From: Brachypodius melanocephalos
Taxonomy: Eukaryota; Chordata; Aves; Passeriformes; Pycnonotidae
DNA length: 64,000 bases
Reading direction: 5' to 3'
Assembly (NCBI GenBank): GCA_013398615.1
Contig: VZSR01000520.1
Coordinates: forward strand, 33,087,268 to 33,151,267
Shown here: positions 41,578 to 51,635 of the stretch, in pieces
Layout: every line of letters begins with the position of its first letter
Numbering within the stretch: the first letter of the stretch is position 1
The notes under the pieces: generated by a model
What the model saw: only the letters and a program-made list of their open reading frames with translations
The model's database searches: none
Told to the model about the DNA's origin: nothing
Translations under genes and position numbers: made by a program

Positions 41578-44500
41578 GACAGAAGTCAACTACTTCTAGA
41601 TAGTAACCCTCCACTGCTCAACATACAAATGACAACGAGTTAAATTAAAAAGAGTCACACACAGTCCTTTCTTCATAATGATTTTGGCTTATGTTATTCA
41701 TTTGTATTAACTAGATCTATGATGAAGATACAGCAATTAGCTGAAAATAACACATAAGGAGGAGGTATAAACAACTTGCAGACTGCTGCCCAGACCCTGC
41801 CAGACCAGTCATGTGAATGACTCTACCAGAAATACTGCAGGACTGAATTAAGGTTCAGTGGGGACATGGTAACTGCCTGAATCCAGAGCAAAGAAAGGTA
41901 GCTTCTCCAGCAACACAAAGGCTGCTTCAGGCTGCTTGAAGAGTATTCTCAACTCCTCAATTATTTTCATCTGCTCAGTTATGACCAAGACTTTTAAATG
42001 TTTTTTTCTCAAGGTCTTCACCCAGGAAAACAAGTCACACAGAACAAATTGCTAGGCTCTTTCAGACAATGTAAAACACTTCCCTTTTAGGAAAGGTGAG
42101 GGGAAGTCTAAGGGACACATACATAATAATTAAAGTGGATTCTTTGATGTTTTGCTGAAGAACTGAAGTGCAAGACGGAAGTGCATACACTCAGCCACAC
42201 CAGCAAGCCCAGTTCATCCCTGATGTTCAGCTACACTCAAGTTAGCACAGCCACCACTGTGGGGCTGGTGCTTGGGGGGCATGCCTTGCCATATTCATTA
42301 ATGGGCATGTGAAAGTGCTCCTGTGTGCCCACATCCTTCAGTCCATCATCAGCGAGGCCTCCTGTGCTCAAACCAGAGGGAAGCTCCAAGATCTGTGCTT
42401 CCTTTGCTGGCAGTGACAAAGGCACTTCATTATCTCTGACAATTGGAAAGAAACACAGGAGGTGATGAGGACGTAATGACAGCAGCATGGGAAAAGCCTG
42501 ACAATTGATTTTATAGACATCCTTTCCTCTTCCCTAACAGCTTTTCAGAGGATGCACAGCACAGGTCCACGCAGAGCCACCTCTACTGCCAAAATTAAGA
42601 ACCTTGGTTAACAGAAACAAATCTTGAGAAAACACACACGTGCACACATCCTGGTGCAGGTTTTTTCTGGACCTAAATTTTAACCACGTCTTACAGACCC
42701 AATCCAGCACCAAGCATGTATCTGACTGAACATGCAAGCAGCTTCAGCGCTTTAAGTGCAGCCTGTGCTCTCAAAGGTGAGAGCATCCTTCACCCCTTCC
42801 CTCACCCATCTTCTCCTGTTGCCACCAGGTCAGCTCTGAGCTGGCTGGAAGCCGCAGGCACAGCTTCATGCCAGATTAAACAGAGCTGAGCCCATGGCCT
42901 GTGCTGACACTAATGTTTCTCTGACCACAGTAACCATGAACTAAACAGGGCTCTGAAAATGAATTTGGCTAAATTAGCCAAATGAAAAATAACACAAACA
43001 AAAATCATCCAAGGAGTTTTCAGCCTGGTCATTACATAGTTACACATGTACCAGTCTAAGCTGAAGAGGGGCCTGCAATACAGCTCCAGACCAGTTCCAC
43101 CTCCCAGGAAAGGGAACAGGCAGACAGGTGCGGCTTGTGCATGAGAATGGCAGCTCAGACTTTGATAGCTTCAAATCTGCTGTAAAACAACAAGAAGAGT
43201 AACTAACACAGGCCACTTGAACAACAAACAGTACAGTCCTGCTCCTAAGTGTCTTACCTTAACCTTTACCTTGGGGCAGAGGCTACATCCATTACCCCAC
43301 CAAGTAGTCGTGCATCATGCAACTGGCCAGCCCTTCTTCCATAAGGAATGGCTTGTCCCAGCAATCCCAACTGGCAATGCCCAGTCTCCCCATCATCTCT
43401 ATTCCCCTTGCCATGTCAGCACAACTGTTACCTGCACTGTAACCTGAATTGAGGACTTCAGCTCAAAAGCAACACAAGAACTAAAAGAAGAGTGGAAGAT
43501 AAATCCAGGCAGATCAGTTGTTTGTCACAGAAACACAAAAGTTCATGTGTCAGGAAGGTGATGGAGCAAACAGTCAAGGGAGGGAGTGCAAACATAGCTG
43601 AGAAACGGACTCATCAACATCACCACAGCCCAAGCCCAATGGGTAAAGAGCAGCCCACTCCTGATTTCCTACACTCTTTCAGTGCTGCTTAATACGCTTT
43701 GCATCATGTTTTCTGTAGGTGAGTAGCACAGACAGGCTCAGTTTATTTAACCTAAGTGGCCAATCTCCTCTGGTAGGTCAACGGCCTGTCACCGTGCAAC
43801 CAACACCTCAGTTACTCAGCAGGGCACCTGCCTGCAGGCTATCTTAACTGAGAGCAAGATAACACAAATATCTTAGATATAAGGTTCAGAGGATTCCCTG
43901 GATATTGCCAGCTCTCCCGTCATTACTTGAAAAGAACTGGTTGTGCTTTGTACAGCTCTAAAACAGTTAATTCAGGCAGATTCTGGTGCAAAGAGTTAGC
44001 TCTGATGTAAAGTCAAGCAGCTGGAAGCCAGTGAAATGAAGAGTGTTATTTCCATGCACAGCTTTAGGAAATCTATTATTTAAATATTCTGTATAATTCT
44101 CAGGTTTGCAATTCAAAAACAAAACCGCAAGAGTTCAAGAAAAGTTCTCCATAAATTGTCTAATATCTTGCAACTCCATTTACAGTATGGCTCTAGAGAC
44201 TTTTATGATTTCTCTAGAAAGAGATGACCATTGTTTCTACACCTATTAGTCTGAGGAGAAAATTTTTGATCTTACAGAGCTTTTCTGTAAGAAAAGTCTT
44301 TCTTAGACAGAAGTCTAAGAAAATGCATTTCAAGTTAAACTAGATAAACTCCAGTTTAAGACCACAAAATATCCTTTTAATAATTAAATTAACAGTTGCA
44401 CCAGCTTGTTCAGGACATTAACTTTTTAATGGAGTCCATATCACATGAAGCCTTTAACACGAACCTGAGGGGTTGTTGGGTTTGATTTTTGATATTTTTT

Positions 44501-45701
44501 CACTTTAGCTTCTCCAGATGTTATAAATGCCATGAAATTCTGACACTTCTGTTATTTGGATCAGTCTAGGTGATAACTTTAAAAACAGAGGAGATTATTT
44601 CCACCCCCGGTGTGAAACTAAACTTTCACAGGAAACCTCAGTGACATTAAAAGAGGGAGGACAGGGTCCCATCTCCCTCACCTTTGTGCATATGCAGATT
44701 GGATCAGGAGATTGTAACAAAGAACAAGCAGGGTCCTTTTCCTCTCACTCCAGCTAGCACTGATCTTTCTACAGGATTTTACCAGATATTATCACATCAG
44801 AGGAAAGAGGCACTCCTGAAGGAAGTGAGGCACATCTGAAAAGTGTCCCAAAGGGTTTCCCACGGTTCCTGTCAAGATGCCCCGGCAGAGCACTTATAAG
44901 AGACAGTGCATTAGACGAGGACAAGTTGGACATCAGCTCTTGCAAAGCTCGAGGACCACTCAGGAGTGGATCTCAGAGCCTGCTCCAGACAGAGGAGGAG
45001 CCTGGCTGGATCTCCACGACCCAGTTATGGACCACGTACTTCTAAGAATAACTACCACATCAAGAGAGGAGAATTTTCTTCTCCCATCCCCACAAACATA
45101 TCCTTTACCCTCACTGCATTTTTATTAAGACATCTCTCAACATAAGTACCAAATAAACCTTTCAGATACTTGAATTTCTTCAGCATGCACACAGTCAGAA
45201 GCATGTGTGTATTTCCCTACCAAAAACAATGCAGAATAGACACAAAGTGGAGCCCTCTTGACAGGATGGATGCCCAAAGAAGCAGAGACCAAGGAAGAAA
45301 CAGCAGAATAGCAGAGAGGAGCATAGGGACAAAAGCTCCAACCTTTATAACTGGGCTGTTCACTGAGACAAAAATACTGCAGCGAAGCCAGCGAGGTCAA
45401 ACATCATTTCCCCTCATCTGGTAACGATGACTGAGGAAGTTTCAATTCATAAAAGGCACAGACACATCACACACCCTGGAAAGACAATCCTACCAGCCTT
45501 TGTTCAAAGCAGGAATCCCTATACAAATAAATCAGATTTTCAAGGGAGGCAGAAATAGGGCTTGTAACAGAATTTTTCAGCCACCCCTTAGCTCAAGCAG
45601 CACTAGTGGGCATAGCTATAATCACAGCAAACCTACATAATGGGTCTGAACTAGCTTAGCCCTTTCCCTGCAAGCAGAGAAGCTGCCACATCAGTAACTC
45701 C

Positions 45702-45758
45702 GTTGCTAGGGCAACTGCTTACTTTCCATATCAACTGCAAACTCGTTGCTATGGAGAC
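45702..45758. promoter_or_regulatory. paired RFX/X-box-like motifs in intron
   Basis: Two X-box-like 14-mers lie 43 bp apart start to start, close to four helical turns. GTTGCTAGGGCAAC at 45702-45715 has one mismatch to GTNRCCN(0-3)RGYAAC, and GTTGCTATGGAGAC at 45745-45758 is a weaker variant with an intact left half. They sit in ordinary non-GC-rich intron, so composition does not explain them. The spacing would put both sites on the same DNA face. Candidate enhancer element; occupancy is unknown. Confidence 0.4.
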
Positions 45759-48700
45759 ACATATACAAGAAAAATTCCTCTCTATAGCCAAGGACCAGAT
45801 GGTAGCGAAGTCATGGACTAACGGGCTGTATTAAGTGGGACACAGACTACAGGACATTTAGATCTGTCCATTCACAATAGGATTAATCTCAACAAGTAAA
45901 TTCACAGGTCTGGCAGTATAAACAAAGCCAGGGAACTCCGCATCTACTCCCCATCATGTGATAACTTCATACTCTGGCCAACTATTATTAAACTGCTGAG
46001 CTCAATGCAAAGAGGTTTGTACAATCAAGGGCTCAGCATTTTCCCTTCTTCAGCCCAGCTCTCTGTCTCGATCCAGATCAGCCTCATCACAGTTACATGA
46101 ACAGCCAGGCTTTTGGTTTGCCAGGTAAGCCTGATGGCACTGCAGCTGAAGTGGAATAGCAGCAATGTAAAAACAAATCCTCTTTTCCCAGCATTCCACA
46201 CCAGACATAAAAGCACCAGGATAGGGCAAGTCAAAAAACAAAGTGATGAAGCCTGTCCTTTTTTTTTATTCCCCCCTCTCTATTACAATGATCTCACATC
46301 AGGAAATTCAAGCATTCATATGCAGGCAGAAAAAGCTGCAGACTATTAGATGCATATTTAGCCCCATGAATATGAACTAGTGGAACTCAAGACTGAGAAA
46401 ACTACTATGCAGAGGGAGTTCAAAAAAGAATTAAGTGTTCAGCAGAACTTTATTTAGAAAAATGATTACTGAAAGGCTACATAAACAAACACTGGAAAGG
46501 ACAACTATGAGAGGAAAAGCTTCTAGTTTCCCACTATGTGTCAACGCACATCACTGGAAAATGCCTGCAATTCCCAGCACTGATTAACTCCTTCCCCCTA
46601 TACTGTACATGTTTCAGAGCCCATCTTGTTAGCATTTCATAACATGCCATTCCTTAATTTATGCTTTTTTCTTTTTTCCATGCAAAACCAGTAAAACAGG
46701 CAGACCCCAACCCCGTGATTTGCAAAAACTGTCTGCAAATGAGAAGTAGCTTAAAATGATTCCCTACAGATGAAAGCCCCCCGTTCCCCTGCCCCAAGCC
46801 CCCTACCAAAACCAGAGAACCCTTTAGATGGACACCTTCCTTCTGAACAGCAGTATTTGCTGCAAGGTACCGAATCAAATCCAAGTGTGCATGCACACAC
46901 ACGAAGGTATTTTCAAAGCCATCAGCTGACATTTACTGCTTTCCAAGTCCGCAATTAGCTGTCAAGCACCTGATTCAGCAGCTCTGACCCAGGGCCAATT
47001 CTGCACTCAGGACTCTGTCTGCCACATCCCTTGGCCAGGCACGAGGAAAAACCCAGCAGGGAACTTGAATGACCTGCTGTGGTGCATTTTATATTTGAGA
47101 TTCTCATCTCATTCACCTTAAAGCTGGCTACCTGCAGTTATTAGCATCTTCAGGAAGTGGAAAAAATTCTTTCTCAAAATCTGGGCTTCTCCTGGAATTA
47201 ATAAAACTCCACCTTGTGATTCATACAGGCAAGGCCTCGAACCATACCTTGTTGTCTAGCAATGTAACCATGGCCATAATCACGAATTTGAGACGTGGGT
47301 GACCATTCATGCATTGTGCTGTGCCACCTCCCCACGGATCAGCACTGCAGTGTGGTATTGTTCAGATGAGCTCAGTGGATGGCTGGATATTTGACAGATA
47401 GACAAGAACACAAATTCCTTACAGGAAGGAAGCTGAAAACTAAATAGTCAACTTGTAAACAGAGGAAAAGGGACAGAACAAAATACAAATGGCAGAGTTA
47501 AACACATGCCTTGTCAGTTACGTATTTTAGTGGGTTTTTAAATGCATTGTGTGAAGACTTCTTACAGTCTGGGACAGGGTCATAAAAGTTTGTTGTGGCA
47601 TTTGTTATTATAGTCTCACTTCCAAACCAGAATTTAAGAGTCTGGCTTACATAAAACAAGATCCAGTTTGGGAACAGGTTTTTTTAATTTCACACACAAG
47701 CTTTCACAGCAATCAATTGATAAAAATACAAACATACAGTGTGTGATCGGCAATATGAGGACAGTGGATTATAGGTAATAATACTTTTTAGAAAGAAAGA
47801 AAAAAAAGATAGACATGTCAATCCTTTAAAAATGAAAGCTCCATAGAAAAGAAAGTTAACTCATCTAAAATGAAAAGTTGCTAATTTAGGATAGTATATG
47901 ACTCTTCCTCTAGAGTTACTTGAGCTTCGATTCCAGAGCTTTTAAAGTTAAATTGCACACAAAATAGGGAGAACAGCACCACCAAGAGAAGTTTAGTTCC
48001 AGGGTAACAAGACAATCACAGCATTTAACTCACTGAAATACAAAAGATGAGTGCATCTATTGTTTCTGCCAGGGGGAAGTGTTCACTTTCTGATCTTCAG
48101 CCAATTTCAGACCATGAGTGATGTGATTTTACCTGCTAAATATTTCCCTAACCTGTGAGAAGGCCTCTGAAATTATTCTGCAAGCCAGTATTTTTATCAG
48201 TATACTCATACTTTGCTAAAGATTCATGCAGTCCACTGCTTCTTGAGAAGGTCTCCTTTGGAAACTGATTCCTGCTCCCAGGCAGACTGACAGAGTAGAA
48301 GGCTATGCAAGGGACTATCCCCATCACTCTGCTCACTTTCCCATTCCCTTGCACACAGCCTCTTCCTGCAGACACTGCTGGGGAATCAGCAACGAAACCA
48401 CGAGAAAACAACTGAGATCTGAAAGCAAAGATGTGCTCCCAGGGCTTCTGCCCCACACCAGCTGCAGAAGTTACATAAGCCCAAAGAACACCAGAAATTC
48501 TGGTGAATGGTAACCTTCACCTTTGATACCAGACCTGTCTCCTCTCTTTGATGAGTTTCTCTAAAACTCCCTTGAAATGGAACAAAGCTTCATCACCATT
48601 ACCCTCCTTATGTAAAAGAAAGAAAAGTTTTTTTGGATTACAACACAAACCAGACCAATAGCAATGGACGCTTACATAAGGCATACCCTTTCACTATACA

Positions 48701-49051
48701 TTTGTATAAGCCAAGAACAGCAAGCAGCCTATTTATAACATGATTACATTCATCTAGTATAGCTGGAAACCATTACCACAGCATGATAACTAAAAACAAT
48801 ATTTAACCACTATGCATGAAGACACCAGCTGGGGGGAAAAAAACACACACACCGAACATTTTCTTACAGATGTCTAGACAATGAATTTAATAAAATCGGA
48901 ATGAGCAATGCTAAAGAAATGTTGGCTCTCTGAACTTAATCGACTACATTACCAGGCACAGGGTTGCACATTCTGTATTTCACTGTTAAGGACATATTCT
49001 GGGACTAGCAGGTGAATATTTTCAGAGCCAGATAGTTTTCCATGGTTCCAA

Positions 49052-49057
49052 ACTCAC
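49052..49057 (-). other. FOXN3: splice donor after FOXN3 first coding exon
   Basis: CAG|GTGAGT on the minus strand is a full-consensus U2 donor. It terminates the 181-codon segment exactly where vertebrate FOXN3 continues in another exon. It begins the 28.2-kb intron. Confidence 0.93.
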
Positions 49058-49600
49058 CTGACTTCGGTCTTTGTCCACTTTCTTAAAACACTTATTCAAG
49101 GATAGATTATGTCTCACAGAATTTTTCCATCCAGTGGGTGCATTTGCAAAATACGGAAAGTGTTCCAAGATCCAGTTGTATATATCCTTTACGGGCAGTC
49201 TTTTGGTTGGCGAATCCTCAATGGCCATAAATATGAGGCAGCTAAAGGAATAAGGAGGTTTGCAGTTGGGGTTCTGCTTGGCATCATAGGGCACGTCAGA
49301 GTGGGCAGGGGACGGCGGTGTATCATCACCGATGTCCTGAACAGGGCTAACGCTCCTTAACACCGAGTCCCCAAAGCTTTTCAGCAAGTTCTTGCTCTCA
49401 TGTAACCAGTTCAAATTAGTTAGTTCTTCATCTTCCATGGCCCCTTTATCTAATCTGATGGCAGGCAAAGAGAAATCTAGGTCCTCATCATCATGAAGTG
49501 CCTTCGATAAATCGCTATCTTGATAACGTTGGCTCAATCCACTGGGAACACTAATTCCTGAGCCCTCTGGCTTCTTACTGGGAGGCATGACTGGACCCAT
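49058..49600 (-). CDS. FOXN3: FOXN3 first coding exon: N-terminus and most of forkhead domain
   Basis: Encodes residues 1-181 of forkhead box N3, a nuclear transcription factor known mainly as a repressor linked to cell-cycle checkpoints. The protein starts MGPVMPPSKK. An acidic N-terminal stretch (about 36-60) and a conserved NLNWLHESKNLLKSFG segment (about 62-77) precede the forkhead domain, which begins near residue 113 (NCKPPYSFSCLIFMAIEDS). Recognition helix H3 is visible as NSVRHNLSLNKCF, residues 160-172, with the DNA-contacting Asn165 and His164 positions intact. The exon ends CAG with a consensus GTGAGT donor at 49052-49057, so 543 nt gives exactly 181 codons (phase 0). Translation beyond 49058 runs into intron. 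The start is fixed because an in-frame TAA directly precedes the ATG. Identification is by recognising the FOXN3 sequence. FOXN2, its closest paralogue, differs in the N-terminus. No frameshift or missing key residue is seen. Confidence 0.97.
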
Positions 49601-49614
49601 TTAGACAGCAGCTC
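49601..49614 (-). other. FOXN3: FOXN3 5'UTR segment with stop directly before the ATG
   Basis: Fourteen nucleotides of 5'UTR lie between the splice acceptor and the start codon. The last triplet before ATG is an in-frame TAA, so no upstream exon can extend the protein N-terminally in this frame. The start context is TAAATGG: a T at -3 (poor) and G at +4 (good). The codon for Met5 has a G at -3, so leaky initiation four codons downstream is possible. The rest of the 5'UTR must come from an upstream noncoding exon. Confidence 0.85.
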
Positions 49615-49660
49615 CTGGGAGAGTGAATCCAAAGAAAAGGGAGAAAGAAAGAAAAGTTAG
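49615..49660 (-). other. FOXN3: splice acceptor of FOXN3 first coding exon
   Basis: Read on the minus strand, a long C/T-rich run (TTTCTTTCTTTCTCCC, then TTTTCTTTGG) leads to CTCTCCCAG, with AG at 49616-49615. This is an ordinary U2-type 3' splice site. It shows that the coding exon is not the first exon and that transcription begins further right. Confidence 0.85.
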
Positions 49661-49968
49661 CTCATAAAAAGGTCCTGTGTAACATTTTGACAGCTTTTCC
49701 CTAACTGGTCACTTGGCCTTTTGCCATCTGTATTAAACTTGACAGTTTCACATAACACTCATCCACAACTGTTGAGTAAAATAATCTAAAGTCAGCACAA
49801 GGAAAGAAATTTCAGTTGATGGAATAAAATGGTAAGCCATATACACCTCACTTCTACATGCACACGAAGCCCCACACAGGAAATTCCAAACCGTGTGTCT
49901 TTAAAGAGGAAGTGGTGTTTTTAAACCATTGACTACTCCAATTGTATCACTTTAATAAGGATGTGAAC

Positions 49969-49983
49969 AAAAAAAAAAAAAAA
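49969..49983 (+). repeat. poly(A) tract
   Basis: Fifteen consecutive A, about 0.35 kb upstream of the FOXN3 first coding exon. On the gene strand it is a poly(T) run. Confidence 0.9.
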
Positions 49984-51271
49984 TAAGTGAATTATGGCCA
50001 GTTGCTTCAGATTAATTTCAGCTGTTTCACATTTCAGGACAATACAACAGCACCATGATTAAACTCACTCTGGCTAAAGGCCTAGGCAGACAAACACCCA
50101 ATCTGACTTGGTTGCACCAAAACTCAGAAATGAGAGCATAACTTCAAAACCAGTAAGGTCAGGGAGAAAGTACAAGGGAAAGCAACAACCAGTAGTTTTG
50201 GGCACAGGGCCAAGAAATGGGGAAGGCAAGTGCCAGAGCAATAGAGCACTTTAAAAATGTATGTAAAAAGATGATTTGAACATAAGCTGAACTTATTTCA
50301 AGCACTATAGAAAACAAACAGTCAGAAAGACCACTGTGATGCTCAACAATGGCCTGTGAGAGGTGGGATGAGCTGCTGAGGGCACTGCACCAGCAGGCCC
50401 TGGGGGGAACACCTGTGAGCACCAACATTTGGGATTACCCAAGTACTTCAGAAGCAAAGTTAAGTTGCCCCTGCCGAATTCGAGAGAAGCAGACAAGCCC
50501 TACTTGCTACTTCAGAAGCAGGAGACAGGCTCCTTTAGCTTCTACATACTGTCAAACTGCCGGGAATCAGGTCTGGAGACATGAACAGAAGTAGAACAAA
50601 AACTAGACGGAGTTAATAACAGAATTTAAATGGACAAAATTTTCTGCACAAACACTGAACATGAACAAAATGATTCCCCGTACCTAAACCAACCCCAGCA
50701 GTTACCTGAGGTCATGCAGTCACACAGACAATACTGTAAATGAAAGGCAAAAAAAGCTACGGGTAATAACAAAATGAACTATCTATCTGCAGTGAAAACT
50801 AGAGCAACACAGCCATTATAGGAAAGAAAAATAAAGGATTTTAATTTAGTTGTCATAAATAGGCATAAGTGGAAACTTTAAAGATATTTATGTCTTTCTA
50901 TAAAGAAGTTACACCAAAGCATACATTTATTAAAAACACACAGAACTCTTCTGCACAGAAGCCCATCAATACACTCAACACGTTCAGTGAAAATGTGCAG
51001 TTTTACATGAGTAAGTATCTGGAAAAGGAAAAAATGCCGAGGCAGATATAAACACTGGGAGGCCAAAATTGTGTCGGCCTCACTTCCTAGTTTTCAAAAC
51101 TGCGTTCAGCACAACCAGAAGGTAAACAAGGGAATGGCCAGCGTCCAGGGGCACTGGCATTGCCTACCTACGCCGCACACTCAACTTTGACTCCAAATGG
51201 AAGTTCCGTCCCATGAGCTTCTAAACAGGAAAATTATATGATGGCTGACAGTAAAGTAATTTAATTGCACT

Positions 51272-51285
51272 GTTGCTATGACAAC
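51272..51285. promoter_or_regulatory. RFX/X-box-like near-palindrome next to CpG island
   Basis: GTTGCTATGACAAC is an inverted-repeat motif with GTTG and CAAC half-sites around a 6-bp centre, resembling the RFX X-box (consensus GTNRCCN(0-3)RGYAAC). It departs from the consensus at one position in each half. It lies about 95 bp on the gene side of the CpG island. Binding is inferred from the motif only. Confidence 0.35.
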
Positions 51286-51491
51286 ATGCTGCTCTCTTTC
51301 TGTTTAATTTCCTTATTTGCCAGTATCCTCCCAAAGGGACGTATCACTTCATGATTTTTTTTCCCTGTCTCTCTCTCCCCGTTCCAGGCAGCGGGGCTGA
51401 CCGGGCGGCCGCGGCCCGGCGGAGCCCCCTCGGGCCGGCAGGAAAGTCCGTCGGCGCCCGGCCAAAGAGCGGCTCCCAGCGGGGCCGCCGC

Positions 51492-51512
51492 GGGCGGGCG
51501 GGGTGCCCGGGG
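51492..51512 (+). other. G-quadruplex motif beside the gap
   Basis: Four runs of at least three G (51492-51494, 51496-51498, 51500-51503, 51509-51512) with loops of 1, 1 and about 5 nt satisfy the usual G3+N1-7 pattern. It lies 24 bp from the gap, in the CpG island. G4 structure is a plausible cause of the failed assembly and is common at promoters. Folding is inferred. Confidence 0.55.
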
Positions 51513-51535
51513 CAGCCCCCGCGGCGGCGGGGCCC

Positions 51536-51635
51536 NNNNNNNNNNNNNNNNNNNNNNNNNNNNNNNNNNNNNNNNNNNNNNNNNNNNNNNNNNNNNNNNN
51601 NNNNNNNNNNNNNNNNNNNNNNNNNNNNNNNNNNN
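51536..51635. other. assembly gap (100 N) inside CpG island
   Basis: Exactly 100 undetermined bases, a conventional placeholder size, so the true length is unknown. The flanks are almost pure G/C, which suggests sequencing dropout. Any transcription start or donor here is invisible. Confidence 0.99.

Larger units (their letters stand above)
20864..49057 (-). other. FOXN3: FOXN3 intron between first and second coding exons
   Basis: A complete 28,194-bp intron (GTGAGT...TTTGCAG) that interrupts the forkhead domain between recognition helix and wing. Beyond the listed repeats (10-N gap and poly(A) at 21.4 kb, poly(A) at 23.3 kb, LTR fragment at 24.6 kb, G/T tract at 27.8 kb, SINE at 36.6 kb, CR1 copies at 37.5 and 40.7-41.6 kb) and the RFX-like pair at 45.7 kb, I recognise nothing in 21.5-24.6, 24.7-27.8, 27.9-36.5, 37.7-40.7, 41.6-45.7 and 45.8-49.0 kb. 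The longest open frames here (for example 22316-22750, 24566-25000 and 30872-31381) show no domain or motif. Confidence 0.9.
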
